From Candidatus Enterococcus myersii (GTDB taxonomy: Bacteria; Bacillota; Bacilli; Lactobacillales; Enterococcaceae): DNA of 64,000 nt. This document shows, one piece after another, positions 53,929-63,488 of the stretch. Position 1 is the stretch's first letter, and every line of letters begins with the position of its first letter. A program made the translations under genes and the position numbers. Under the pieces are notes generated by a model. It saw only the letters and a list, made by a program, of their open reading frames with translations, made no database searches and was not told the DNA's origin. The stretch covers positions 62,001-126,000 of the forward strand of contig NZ_JAFLVT010000008.1 of NCBI RefSeq assembly GCF_017316025.1, written 5' to 3'.

Positions 53929-54741
53929 ATGGCAAAAATTTATGCTGTTAGTGATATACATGGCTGCTATAAAGCTTTTAGACAAGTATTACGATTAATT
54001 GATTTGAGTGTTTCAAAAGAGAATCAGTTATATTTATTAGGAGATTATGTTGATGGTGGTAAAGATTCCTACCGTATATTAAAACAGATTATGAAACTAG
54101 AACAGAAATACCCAGAGCAGATAAAAGTGTTGTGGGGCAATCATGATGAAGCCTTTATGAATTGGTTAGAACAAAAAGATAATGATTTATTTGGTTATTT
54201 GAGTAGTGGTGGTGTTTCCACAATTAAAAGTTTTTTTAGAGATAACCCAGAGGAGTACAATATCATAGTTAAGAATGCAGACGGTAAGTCAAAACGTGCT
54301 ATGGTGCAGGACTTGATTGCTGCAATCAAGTCTGTAGGCAATAAAACGGGTCTTATAAAATGGCTACATAAAAAAGACGCCGCTTCACGTTTTATTGAAA
54401 CCGATAATCAAATATTCGTTCATGCTGGAATTGCTGAGTACTCGGATGGACTCTGGAAGTATGCTACTGCTGACGAAGAATTTACTAATATGTATCCACC
54501 TAAAACGGGGTCTTTTTACAAAGATATTATCGCTGGACATGTTTGGAGCACTGAGGTATCGAAAGATTTATCGTATGCCGGAAAAGTATATTGGGATGGA
54601 GAAAGTCATTTCTTTATTGATGGCAATGTTTTGGCTACAAAAAATATTCCCGTTCTAGAATATGATACAGAAACAAAAAAGTATTTCAGCTTTGAAAAAA
54701 ATACTGAAACCGATTCCTTAATTAAATATGAAATTAAGTGA
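53929..54741 (+). CDS. metallophosphoesterase (Ser/Thr phosphatase type)
   Basis: 270 residues with all calcineurin-like metal motifs: VSDIHGCYKA (residues 7-16), LLGDYVDGGKDS and LWGNHDEAF, then VHAGI and AGHVWS further on. This is the diadenosine-tetraphosphatase/PP1-like branch; substrates may be phosphoproteins or nucleotides. AAAGGAG precedes the ATG. It stands alone among hypothetical genes, so its pathway is unclear. Confidence 0.88.
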   Translation: MAKIYAVSDIHGCYKAFRQVLRLIDLSVSKENQLYLLGDYVDGGKDSYRILKQIMKLEQKYPEQIKVLWGNHDEAFMNWLEQKDNDLFGYLSSGGVSTIKSFFRDNPEEYNIIVKNADGKSKRAMVQDLIAAIKSVGNKTGLIKWLHKKDAASRFIETDNQIFVHAGIAEYSDGLWKYATADEEFTNMYPPKTGSFYKDIIAGHVWSTEVSKDLSYAGKVYWDGESHFFIDGNVLATKNIPVLEYDTETKKYFSFEKNTETDSLIKYEIK

Positions 54742-55225
54742 TTGCATAATCAAGGTTTAATATATGTGAGAAAATATCGAATTTGAATAAATAGAAGGAT
54801 GTGGGGCAAAATATTAATGGAAATGTTCACACTTTAACGATTGATCTAAATAAAAAAGTCTGAGTACCTATTAAACAATAGGTTAGATTTATATATCAGA
54901 GAAGATATAATCAAAGATATGTTCTAATTTGAAAATGAGCACCGCTTAACCTTGCCAATAGCCCAATTAATCGAAGTCGATTTTAAAACTGTTTATATGG
55001 GTAAAATAGCGGAAAAAAATTTTAGAAATTTCGTTATTTTAAAACGAAAAGCTGCTTAATGAATTGACTATAAGTATTTTTGAGATAGGAATGAAATTTT
55101 ATGCTATACCAGGAAAACTTATTGTTGCCTACTAGAGGCGGAAATTTGATGTATAAAGATATAGATAAAATAAGTATTGATAAATTTACAGCAGTTAGAT
55201 GTTTAATGAAATTGGAGATGTTTAA
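54742..55225. other. decayed region
   Basis: No intact gene. A headless frame near 54929-55060 reads ENEHRLTLPIAQLIEVDFKT ... VILKRKAA and stops; it looks like the C-terminus of a lost gene. Confidence 0.45.
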
Positions 55226-55627
55226 ATGATTAATTTTACTTTTGAAAATTATTTACAACAAGATAGTGCTATGAGAATTGATGAGGCGTTAGAAATTTAT
55301 AATGGCATTATGAGACAAGCTGATAAAGAGGACGAAGATTTTCGTACATTATGGGAAGATTTAATAGATGAAGCAAGTAAGTATGTAATAGTCCGTTCTA
55401 AATGGGCCCTCCAAACACAAGATGAACGGATTAGTGTTGATGCTTCTCGTTCAGCACAACATAATGCTTACATGTCTACACTAGAACCAATGATTCGTTA
55501 TGTTTATAAAAAAAGTGATCAGGATTTTGAGTGGGGAAATTTGTTAGGTGATCGTAAAAAAAATCGAAAAAGATGGGGAGACTTTGCAGGTTATCTGCTC
55601 TTATTCAATACCTTAGGAAATCGCTAA
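55226..55627 (+). CDS. hypothetical protein, 133 residues
   Basis: Soluble helical protein (FENYLQQDSAMRIDEALEIY, ARSKWALQTQDERI-type centre, RKRWGDFAGYLLLFNTLGNR end). No membrane segment, no family recognised. A weak GGAG site lies before the ATG. Intact but surrounded by fossils. Confidence 0.6.
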   Translation: MINFTFENYLQQDSAMRIDEALEIYNGIMRQADKEDEDFRTLWEDLIDEASKYVIVRSKWALQTQDERISVDASRSAQHNAYMSTLEPMIRYVYKKSDQDFEWGNLLGDRKKNRKRWGDFAGYLLLFNTLGNR

Positions 55628-55699
55628 AAGCATAATATAAAGTCTAAAAAGCTAGTATTCTTTAAAACGGCTGAAGGATAATAAAAAGTTTGTACTGAA

Positions 55700-55980
55700 G
55701 TAATTAACTGATCTCCCAAGTCTTATAGCAATACTAAAATTATAAAGAGCCGTATAAATCAGATATTTGAAATTGTAGAATTATTGGAGCATACAGAATA
55801 TAATCGCATTGAAAAAACAACAAAAGAAAAGAGTTAGAGGGAAAGTTCATGGATGCCAAGAGCTTATGATTTGGATAGATACAGTTCAAGAAGAATTTGA
55901 GAGTGGCAAATTGATTAGATAAGACGTTGTACTATTTATGCTGACTTTTATTTTAAGAGCTTGTAAAATGAGCTACCTCA
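55700..55980 (+). pseudogene. decayed tyrosine integrase fragment
   Basis: The frame NTKIIKSRINQIFEIVELLE followed by HTEYNRIEK (55728-55814) matches the core-binding part of the element A integrase, where the same stretch reads NIKIIKSYVNQIFDIAELLE then YIEYNRIEK. Further on, WIDTVQEEFESGKLI, a stop, and DVVLFMLTFIL (55873-55952) match its WLDAANEDYSNGSLI-QDYVLLMLTLNL. Stops and gaps show it is dead. It lies on the plus strand, opposite to the three intact integrases. Confidence 0.8.
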
Positions 55981-56286
55981 CTTGTTAGGCTGAATAAGCA
56001 TTCAAACTAGTAGTCAAATCTCATGTATATTCAGAAGAAAATTGAAATTGATAAAGTGCTATATTTTGATACGATAAAATAAAGTTTGTATTTTTATTGT
56101 ATTTAGTTGGGATGTTTTTCAGATAGTATTCTGGATTGGTCTATGGAATATATTTTGTTCTTATTTCAATAACTCCTGCGTGATTCTTTTCTAGAAAGTA
56201 ATCCGGTTGCGAGTATATTGTTAGGTTACTATTAAAGCGTGGAACAATTGTCATGATGTTTTTTAAATAATTTAAGGGTGAATATT
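55981..56286. other. intergenic region
   Basis: AT-rich, no gene seen; probably the remaining, unrecognisable part of the old element plus the promoter of the lipoprotein gene. Confidence 0.4.
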
Positions 56287-57087
56287 ATGAAAAGAATGAG
56301 ATATGCTGCTATGTTAAGCGCAATTTTATTATCCTTAACATTCTTAGTAGGGTGCAATACTCATGAAAAACAAAGTATGTCTAAAATTTCTAGTGATACT
56401 ACAACTGCTACCAAGAAAGAGGATACTTCTGATTCAAGTGAAACATTAGAATCTAGCTCAGCTACCTCTTTAAAAACTTCTACCAGCGACTCCTTGGAAT
56501 TTACTAGTGAGACTGAAAAAGACATACAGTCCGTTAATGTCAAAGAAATTCTATCTACTGATAACGCTCAGAAATATGTAGACGCTTACAACAAGTTTAC
56601 CATGCAAGGTAACCCTTTTCCTCCAACTCAACGAGGGCTCACTGTAAGTAATGAAATATATTCTGCATCTGGATTAGAAGGTACTGAATATGGTGATAGA
56701 TTTTGGGGCATAATTGATTATTATGGGAATGCAGTTCAGCAAGGGTGGATTTCGCAAGAGCAAGCTAGTCAAGCAAAAAAAGAAGCTATCAACAAGCTAC
56801 AAAGTGGGGGATATGCGTTACATTCGAAAAATGAAACGCAGCAGGTTACTGCTGAAAATGCAGCTCAATATGCAGAAAAATTTAATCAAGAAACTTTAGG
56901 CTGGGCATTACAATATATGCAAACAATACAAGATAGTGAAGAAAATTTTCAGGTATATTTTATCAGTCAAGACCCTACTGAAAAAGCAAAAAAGGGCTAT
57001 TTTCTAGTAACAAAAGATAGAATGGTATCCAGATATTCAAACGGTGGGGGAGTATTATCAGATCCAATAGAGGTAACTTTACCTTAA
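56287..57087 (+). CDS. predicted lipoprotein
   Basis: 266 residues. Signal peptide with lipobox LVGC (cysteine near residue 23), a Ser/Thr-rich linker of ~60 residues, then a globular domain (VDAYNKFTMQGNPFPPTQRG, FWGIIDYYGNAVQQGW). The start is ATG 56287, 8 bases after AAGGG; GTG 56278 lies in that site. It should be anchored to the outer face of the membrane. The domain is unknown to me. A Rgg-type regulator gene follows 260 bases later. Confidence 0.75.
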   Translation: MKRMRYAAMLSAILLSLTFLVGCNTHEKQSMSKISSDTTTATKKEDTSDSSETLESSSATSLKTSTSDSLEFTSETEKDIQSVNVKEILSTDNAQKYVDAYNKFTMQGNPFPPTQRGLTVSNEIYSASGLEGTEYGDRFWGIIDYYGNAVQQGWISQEQASQAKKEAINKLQSGGYALHSKNETQQVTAENAAQYAEKFNQETLGWALQYMQTIQDSEENFQVYFISQDPTEKAKKGYFLVTKDRMVSRYSNGGGVLSDPIEVTLP

Positions 57088-57244
57088 AAACTTTTGCAAC
57101 ATTTTGGAAGCGTTCTTATTGCGAGAGAGTATCTTTTTTGTTTGCTCACTATATTAAAAATAAGGTAACGATTGTTTAACTTGAGAAATAATTTAGCTTA
57201 GATAAAGTAAATTTAGTTTCTTTTTTATCGTGTAGACCCCCAAT

Positions 57245-57298
57245 ATGAAGAAAAGTATCAAGCATAGTTTCGCTTTTTTTTTAACGATATTTTTTTGA
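57245..57298 (+). CDS. possible short hydrophobic peptide upstream of the Rgg gene
   Basis: A 17-codon frame, MKKSIKHSFAFFLTIFF, with basic N-terminus and hydrophobic rest, as in the SHP pheromone precursors that pair with Rgg regulators. It lies 50 bases before the regulator. There is no good ribosome binding site and the T-run may instead belong to a weak terminator, so this is only a candidate. Confidence 0.25.
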   Translation: MKKSIKHSFAFFLTIFF

Positions 57299-57349
57299 GG
57301 TAAACTGAAACTAGTAAATTTAAGCAAACGTGAATGGAGGTGTCATCAG

Positions 57350-58255
57350 ATGACGGAAAAAAATTATGGCGAAACCTTTAGAAAAATCCGTAAAAGTAAA
57401 GGTTTTACAGTTAAAGAAGTAACTGATGGAATTGTAAGCCCGCAATTTTTAAACAAATTTGAAAAAGGCGATTCAAAAATAACGGTTGATAATTTAACAC
57501 TACTGTTAAATCGAATCTTTATGTCATGGAAAGAATTCATGCAAATTCATGATGGCAACACGCTTGATCAACTTGAGAAATTCAGTAATGTGGCAAATCA
57601 GTTAATCTATTCGAAAAAGTACTATGAACTTGACCAATTTGCTAAGCAATTTGAAAAGGCATACGAAAGTGACGGATTTGCTAAAGATCTTCATCTTAGC
57701 CTAATTATAAAAGCAGGGTTTTATTACAACATCAATAAGACCATTTCAGATCAAGATATTAAGTCCATACGTAAGCATTTGCAGCAGATTGATAACTGGT
57801 ATGAATATGAAAACTTTATTTTTGGTAGTTTTATTCATTTTTTGCCAGCAGAAGATGTGATGCTTTACTACAAGCGTGTAGCCAGAAATTTTGAGCGACA
57901 AAGAAAAGAGCATATCGATGATAGGCCAGAGACAGTTCAATTAATTACCTTTATCGTTAGTTTTTTTGTTGATCGTCGAAGACTAGATTTGGCACAAGAA
58001 GTGATTAATGAATCAAGAGAATATATGGAAGTAGATGATGATCCGACCGATCTCTTTTATCGTGTCATCTATAAAAGTAAAGTAGCCTTGATTAAAATTT
58101 TGCAAGGAAATGTAGCGGAGGGGAAAGCTGAATGTGAGGGATATATCCAGGCGTTGAAATTGATTGGTAATTATCCGACGACGATCAACAGTTTGTTTAT
58201 AGATTTAAACAAGGCGTTGTCAGAGGTGAATAACAGTCAAAATGGAACCAAATAG
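57350..58255 (+). CDS. Rgg/GadR/MutR-family regulator
   Basis: 301 residues: N-terminal helix-turn-helix (YGETFRKIRKSKGFTVKEVT, SPQFLNKFEKGDSKITVDNL; residues 6-65) and a long all-helical C-terminal domain of the peptide-sensing repeat type, usual length for Rgg. Such proteins control competence, bacteriocin or stress genes in response to small peptides. TGGAGGTG precedes the ATG. Its targets may be the small genes that follow. Confidence 0.88.
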   Translation: MTEKNYGETFRKIRKSKGFTVKEVTDGIVSPQFLNKFEKGDSKITVDNLTLLLNRIFMSWKEFMQIHDGNTLDQLEKFSNVANQLIYSKKYYELDQFAKQFEKAYESDGFAKDLHLSLIIKAGFYYNINKTISDQDIKSIRKHLQQIDNWYEYENFIFGSFIHFLPAEDVMLYYKRVARNFERQRKEHIDDRPETVQLITFIVSFFVDRRRLDLAQEVINESREYMEVDDDPTDLFYRVIYKSKVALIKILQGNVAEGKAECEGYIQALKLIGNYPTTINSLFIDLNKALSEVNNSQNGTK

Positions 58256-58480
58256 GAAATTGTATTGTCTCAATTAATCGAGTAATGCCCAACAATAAAT
58301 GATAAAGGCATTGCAGAAACAAAAATAAAATAAATAGTGTGTATGTTAACTACTTTTTGAAATGCTTTCTGACTTTAATGTCAGGAATTCGTGTATGGAA
58401 TAAATGGTTTCACATTTAGAAAGAGTATCGTTTTTAGAAATCGTAAGGTATTGCTAAAAAGTAAGTGAGGAGATTGTGAG
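58256..58480. other. intergenic region after rgg
   Basis: No gene or strong hairpin seen; likely holds the promoter for the 58481 gene. Confidence 0.35.
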
Positions 58481-59038
58481 ATGGCAGAGTTAAGCGGAAA
58501 TACTGTACCAGGGATTACAGAAAAAGAGTTTCAAAATATTAATAACTATATTCGTCAATCAATAGATTCGGGAAGTTATTACTTATTGAAGGGTGGTAGC
58601 GTAGACGCAGCTGATGCAAAATTTGGTAATCCGAAAATTACAACAAATGTTGTGATGCGGTATGCCGGATTTTTTGGAAATGGAGCGGACAAAGGTCCAA
58701 ATTGGATAAAAAAATTCAAGCAGAGCCATCCCGCTATTAGCGATGATGAAATTTATGATTTGTGGGGAAATTATTTACATAATCTGTCTTCGTATTATAT
58801 TGAAGGAGATAGATATATTGCAAGTCCAAGTTTCCGATCTGTACTACTAGATTATGCACAACAAAAAGCAAATGCGACTACGACTACACCTTACCGACCA
58901 GATTTATCACCGCGAAGATCTAATAATGCAAGACCAGAAAGTACAAATAAGGCTGAAGAAGATGGTTCTCTGGCAGTGGTAGGTTGTGCTGGTATTTTGA
59001 TTATTTTGGTAATTATTTATTTTATTTTTATTAGATAA
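58481..59038 (+). CDS. tail-anchored hypothetical protein
   Basis: 185 residues: a soluble N-terminal domain of ~130 residues (GITEKEFQNINNYIRQSID, RYAGFFGNGADKGPNWIKKF), a Thr/Pro/Arg-rich linker, and a single C-terminal membrane helix (LAVVGCAGILIILVIIYFIF) ending with one Arg. This places the domain in the cytoplasm at the membrane. GAGGAGATTG precedes the ATG. No family recognised. It begins a run of genes leading to McrBC, so a defence role at the membrane is possible. Confidence 0.7.
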   Translation: MAELSGNTVPGITEKEFQNINNYIRQSIDSGSYYLLKGGSVDAADAKFGNPKITTNVVMRYAGFFGNGADKGPNWIKKFKQSHPAISDDEIYDLWGNYLHNLSSYYIEGDRYIASPSFRSVLLDYAQQKANATTTTPYRPDLSPRRSNNARPESTNKAEEDGSLAVVGCAGILIILVIIYFIFIR

Positions 59039-59066
59039 AATTATTGAGATGTAAAGGAGAATTGGT

Positions 59067-59618
59067 ATGAATAAAAGAGCTACAGAATTTGAAAAATGGT
59101 TAAGGTTAACTGAACAAGCGAAATCCAATAAAGCTGAAGTGATTGGCAAGGGCATTAGTAAATTAAATATTCCAGGTGAAACAGAAGCTGATTTTTACAA
59201 GCTGGATACTGAAGAAGCGGTAAAAGAGAAGATTGCTTTTTATCGGCAACAACCAAATTGGCAAGAAGTAAATAAGGCTGTCAGCAACGGCTTATTTTTG
59301 GCAGTTCTAAATCACTATAGTGAATTTATGAAGGAAAGAGAATTTGTTACGAAAGCACAAGCGCAATTTGAAAAATGGTTACGCGATAACGACTTAGCAA
59401 AATCGAATAAGGCAGATGTTATTACAAAAGGAATCTATAAATTAAATATTCCAAATGAAACAGCAAGCAAATTTTTTGCTTTACCAACGTCGGATTTGAT
59501 CGAAAATAAAATTGCCTTTTACAAACAACAACCGCAATGGGATGAAGTAAATAAAAGCATGAGTAATGGCTTATTCCAAGCTGTTTTAAACCATTATCTT
59601 ACGTACAAACGAAGCTAA
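59067..59618 (+). CDS. two-repeat hypothetical protein
   Basis: 183 residues made of two copies of one ~85-residue domain: residues ~5-90 (FEKWLRLTEQAKSNKAEVIG, KLNIPGETEADFY, NGLFLAVLNHY) and ~100-183 (FEKWLRDNDLAKSNKADVIT, KLNIPNETASKFF, NGLFQAVLNHY). The domain is helical; similar FEKWL-type modules stand in front of nuclease or McrB-like proteins in some defence genes, as far as I recall. AAAGGAGAATT precedes the ATG. Close to the tail-anchored gene, so probably one operon. Confidence 0.75.
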   Translation: MNKRATEFEKWLRLTEQAKSNKAEVIGKGISKLNIPGETEADFYKLDTEEAVKEKIAFYRQQPNWQEVNKAVSNGLFLAVLNHYSEFMKEREFVTKAQAQFEKWLRDNDLAKSNKADVITKGIYKLNIPNETASKFFALPTSDLIENKIAFYKQQPQWDEVNKSMSNGLFQAVLNHYLTYKRS

Positions 59619-59806
59619 AAGTTTAGTAGAGTAAACGCTATTGTTGTTTATGAAATAGTCTTACTGAGAAATTATTTTAGGTGTTGATTATGCTCCATAC
59701 AAAGGCAAATCAATCCTAGCTACGCTACAAAAAAATATTGTAAAAAAACGTTGAGGATTGACCTTTATGCAATTTTGGTTGAAATTCTTACAAAATCAAT
59801 ATGTGC

Positions 59807-59838
59807 AACAGACATCTCCAATAAATGAGATGTCTGTT
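59807..59838. terminator. terminator hairpin
   Basis: AACAGACATCTC and GAGATGTCTGTT pair perfectly around CAATAAAT, followed by an AT-rich stretch. The rest of 59619-60036 holds no gene apart from the promoter region of the HIRAN gene. Confidence 0.75.
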
Positions 59839-60036
59839 ATTTATATTTGTTTAACTTATCTTTTTTTAGTTGTGAAAGTAGGCTCATTGCTGCTAACTGT
59901 CTTTTGTGATTGAAGAAATTTTTACAAAAGGAAAAGTAGGACAAAGGTTCTATCTTTCGATTGTGGCTCACAGCCAGAATTTAGTCTGCAATTTGCTATA
60001 TATAATAGAAGAAAAGAAGAGGTGGAGGTATTTAAG

Positions 60037-60423
60037 ATGTCAGAAGAATTTTCACCAAAGGCTGCTTTTGAATCGATTCGGCAACAACGCTATGAGCCAA
60101 GTCGTTTTTTTATGGACTTTCATATTGCTGGGTTTGCTTATTATGATGGCTTGGAAGTTATTGAGAATTTAAAGATAGGAAGGGTGGTAAATTTAGTAGG
60201 CGAGCCAGATAATCCTCGTGATCCTGAAGCAGTTGCTATTTATTATGAAGGGAAAAAATTAGGTTATATTCCTAGCAGTAAAAATACGATGTTCAGTACT
60301 TTTTTGTATTTTGGACACAGTGATTTATTCGAGGCGCGCATTCAAACTGTCAATCTTGAAAACCATCCTGAACGACAATTCCGCGTAGTGGTACGAATAA
60401 AAGATAACCGCCAAGAAAAATAA
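60037..60423 (+). CDS. HIRAN-domain protein
   Basis: 128 residues; the HIRAN domain spans most of it (FHIAGFAYYDGLEVIENLKIG region, LVGEPDNPRDPEAVAIYYEG, KKLGYIPSSKN). HIRAN domains recognise DNA ends or damaged DNA and are common in bacterial conflict systems. Start ATG 60037 is set by GGTGGAGGT 7 bases before; the longer frame ignores it. It precedes mcrB by 200 bases across a terminator, so it is a separate transcript in the same island. Confidence 0.88.
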   Translation: MSEEFSPKAAFESIRQQRYEPSRFFMDFHIAGFAYYDGLEVIENLKIGRVVNLVGEPDNPRDPEAVAIYYEGKKLGYIPSSKNTMFSTFLYFGHSDLFEARIQTVNLENHPERQFRVVVRIKDNRQEK

Positions 60424-60430
60424 CAGTGTT

Positions 60431-60471
60431 AAAAGCTCTTTGATCTGTGTAGGCAGGATCAAAGAGCTTTT
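60431..60471. terminator. strong terminator hairpin
   Basis: AAAAGCTCTTTGATC (60431-60445) and its exact complement (60457-60471) enclose TGTGTAGGCAG; T-rich on either side. Confidence 0.88.
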
Positions 60472-60630
60472 ATTCTCGCTGGAAATGGGAGTATTTATAG
60501 GTAAATGTTATAATTTATGTATGCGCTATTATTTATCAAATTTAAACTCTGATTAGAGAAAAAAACTTTAATCGGATTTAGTTTATGTTAAATCTTATTT
60601 TATAGTTAGTAGTAATGAGGAGGCAAAGCG

Positions 60631-62118
60631 ATGTCAAAAAAGGAAAAGCTTATTGAAGAGATGGAAAAGATTCTAAAAGATCTTGGGGCACAAACAAGGG
60701 GAAATAAGCTATACGTTCTACGAGAAGCAGTTCATGAGGATCTTACAGTTGATGGAAAAAGGAAGCAGAATTTTATTGGGTTTATTAGAGCAGGTCAAGC
60801 AGAAAGCGGACCGTACGCTGGGCTATCATTAAAGGTTAACCCTGGGATAAATCATTACCGTATTTCACTGGATATAGGTAGTTTAGGCTTTGGAGATGAC
60901 TATCAACTGGCTGCGACTCCTGGTGTTAAACGGAAATTTATGCGCTTGCAAAAGGACCTAATGAATTATGCTAAAGAAAAATCTTCAGGAAATGATGCTG
61001 CCAATTTTCCCTTGAAATGTTTTTGTGCAGTAGACTTTACAGATGATAGTGAAAAGCAGTATTTAAAGAGTTTAGAGGCTGAATATGTTGATGATAAAAT
61101 TGATTCACACACACAAGACCTATTTGTTGTAATGGTAGAAGAGCCAAATTTCGATGTGATGGAAAACAAGCAAGAGTGGGAGAAAGAAATTTTTTGGCGA
61201 GTATTTAAAGCTGTCGCGGCAGTTTACGCCGAAGTAAGAAACTGGCCGAATACGAAGGCGCAAAAGAAAACAGCAACGGACTATTTAGAAGCAATACGTT
61301 TAAAAAAAGACAATACAATTGATGAGATCACAGAAGTAAAGAATTTACTTGAGAAGAGAAAATATGTTGTTTTACAAGGAGCACCAGGAACTGGGAAAAC
61401 TCGGTTAACAGGTAAACTGCGAGAAGATTTTTCAGATTATGTATTTACCCAGTTTCATGCGGAAACAAGTTATTCTGATTTCATCGGTGGTTACCAGCCG
61501 AGTGTCTTAGGTGATAATGTAGTATATCGCTATGAAAATGGACCGTTACTACAGGCGATTAAAAAAGCTCAGGAAAAGTCTAATGAAAAAGTATTATTGA
61601 TTATTGATGAAATTAATCGCGCTAATTTAAGCAATGTTTTAGGAGAGGCGTTCTATTTATTTGAAAAGAGTGATGAGGATACCCGAGCTGAAATTTCTCT
61701 GGGAAAACAAACAGATGGACAACCAGAATTTAGCATTAAACAATTGCCTGAAAATTTATATGTTGTGGCAACAATGAATACTTCAGATCGTTCTTTAGCG
61801 GTAGTTGATTTTGCTTTGAGAAGAAGATTTATGTGGTATACATTATTCCCACAATCTTTACCAAATAATACATTCCATTTAGAGCAGTTTAACAAAATAA
61901 ATGAAATTTTTGAGATGTATGCTTCTAGCGAGGAATTGTTATTACAACCAGGACAATCTTATTTTATCGCTGATAGTGAAGAGGAGATGAAAGAGCGAAT
62001 AGAATATGAATTGCTACCTTTAATCAAAGAATACTTAAATTTAGGCTTTTTAACAAACGCAGCAGATCATTTCAATCAATTTTTCATTGAAGAGATTGAT
62101 CAAACGATCGATCTATAA
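60631..62118 (+). CDS. mcrB: McrB-type AAA+ GTPase of a modification-dependent restriction system
   Basis: 495 residues. N-terminal ~200 residues form an unknown target-recognition domain (a DUF4357/DUF3578-like look, unsure). The AAA+ motor has Walker A QGAPGTGKTRLTG (about 250), Walker B LLIIDEINRANLS, and the McrB signature MNTSDRSLAVVDFALRRRF. McrB binds modified DNA and drives McrC. GAGGAGGCAAAG precedes the ATG, and mcrC follows after a few bases. Confidence 0.92.
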   Translation: MSKKEKLIEEMEKILKDLGAQTRGNKLYVLREAVHEDLTVDGKRKQNFIGFIRAGQAESGPYAGLSLKVNPGINHYRISLDIGSLGFGDDYQLAATPGVKRKFMRLQKDLMNYAKEKSSGNDAANFPLKCFCAVDFTDDSEKQYLKSLEAEYVDDKIDSHTQDLFVVMVEEPNFDVMENKQEWEKEIFWRVFKAVAAVYAEVRNWPNTKAQKKTATDYLEAIRLKKDNTIDEITEVKNLLEKRKYVVLQGAPGTGKTRLTGKLREDFSDYVFTQFHAETSYSDFIGGYQPSVLGDNVVYRYENGPLLQAIKKAQEKSNEKVLLIIDEINRANLSNVLGEAFYLFEKSDEDTRAEISLGKQTDGQPEFSIKQLPENLYVVATMNTSDRSLAVVDFALRRRFMWYTLFPQSLPNNTFHLEQFNKINEIFEMYASSEELLLQPGQSYFIADSEEEMKERIEYELLPLIKEYLNLGFLTNAADHFNQFFIEEIDQTIDL

Positions 62119-62123
62119 GGAGA

Positions 62124-63488
62124 GTGGTGGCTTTGGGAAAAGATCAGTCTATGCCAGCAATCCTAGCGACGACGTTTGATTCTTTTGAATATGTTTTGCC
62201 AAAAAAAGCGATTAATGATAAACGTTATATCAATGAATCTAATGCCAGTTTTATTAGTTTGAATCGTGATACGCTTGAATTTTTAGGGATTCAGCCGGTT
62301 TTAAATGATAAAAAGATTGTTTTAGAAACAAGCACTTTTGTAGGTGCTGCGCCGCTTAGATTTCCTGGGAAAATTAGTAAACCGCTAAGCGATATTATTA
62401 TCCGTCCGCGGTATAATGCAGAACAATCACTGGATTGGTTTGCCTGGATATCTGAGCTGGCAGAATATAGCGACTACGAAATCAACCTTGAAAGAAACGT
62501 CCAATTGAAATTAACACGAACAAATGGAAGTAAGCCACCGAAGTTTATTTTGGCAAAAGATGTTGTAAATGCCTTTTATCCTGTTTTACAAAAACAATCT
62601 TGGTATCAATTTGAGAGCTTGAAGGTGGTCCTTCAACAACCAAAAGGTAAAATTAACTGGTCAGAGTACGCTCGAAGGTCCTATCAACCGGAGAAACGGT
62701 TAGAATTTCCAACGACATTAAATAGATTATCTCAGAATCATCAAGAATTTGAACGAGCACTTTTAATTTTAAAGGAATCAATTCGCTTATTGCGCGGTAA
62801 TGAAGCCCCACAAAATATCCGAATTGAGATGGCAGAGAAGTTGAATAGAACAAGTCATTTGCTGAATAATTTTAAACAGGTTTCAAATTCAAAGTTAGTA
62901 ACAGAAAAATTTTTTATACAGCAAAGTGATGCGTTGGATGTTCAAAAGTTAAAAGTTATTTTGAATAATTATATTGAAAACTTTAAAGAAGATAAATATG
63001 CGTGGCGCGTTGATTTCTCTGAATTGTTTGAAAGATATGTGCAAAAGATAATTAGTCAAGTAGTGATTATTTCAGCACACAATGAAAAAATTAGCCGTTT
63101 TGTTGAAACAAAAGAAAGAAGTTCTAATAAAATTTTGAAATTATTACCTAAATATTTAGAGCCTGATTTAGTTGTAGAAATCAATGATCAGATAATAGTC
63201 ATTGATGCAAAGTACAAATCTTATTTTTATCCCAGGTCGCAATCTGTCACGCTAACACAAAGAGAACGACTTAGAGCGGATGTTCATCAAGTGTTAGCTT
63301 ATGCAAATTTGAAGAACGCTAAAATAGGCGTTCTGATAGCTCCCACTGCTGACGTCGATTTACAAGTTGAAGTTGTTAAATACGCAGGAACGAAAATTGC
63401 TGTCATTGGGCTACCAATTGATATTAAGAAAATTCAATATCTAAGGACAAAACTGCGAAAAGTCTTAGAAGATTTAGTTAAAGATTAA
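62124..63488 (+). CDS. mcrC: McrC-type endonuclease subunit
   Basis: 454 residues. The C-terminal PD-(D/E)xK nuclease is visible as YLEPDLVVEINDQIIVIDAKYK (Asp and the D-A-K triad near residue 355), followed by HQVLAYANL. The N-terminal part contacts McrB. The start is uncertain: GTG 62124, GTG 62127 or TTG 62133 all lie after AAGGAG at 62117-62122; 62127 has the better spacing. Forms one operon with mcrB. Confidence 0.9.
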   Translation: MVALGKDQSMPAILATTFDSFEYVLPKKAINDKRYINESNASFISLNRDTLEFLGIQPVLNDKKIVLETSTFVGAAPLRFPGKISKPLSDIIIRPRYNAEQSLDWFAWISELAEYSDYEINLERNVQLKLTRTNGSKPPKFILAKDVVNAFYPVLQKQSWYQFESLKVVLQQPKGKINWSEYARRSYQPEKRLEFPTTLNRLSQNHQEFERALLILKESIRLLRGNEAPQNIRIEMAEKLNRTSHLLNNFKQVSNSKLVTEKFFIQQSDALDVQKLKVILNNYIENFKEDKYAWRVDFSELFERYVQKIISQVVIISAHNEKISRFVETKERSSNKILKLLPKYLEPDLVVEINDQIIVIDAKYKSYFYPRSQSVTLTQRERLRADVHQVLAYANLKNAKIGVLIAPTADVDLQVEVVKYAGTKIAVIGLPIDIKKIQYLRTKLRKVLEDLVKD

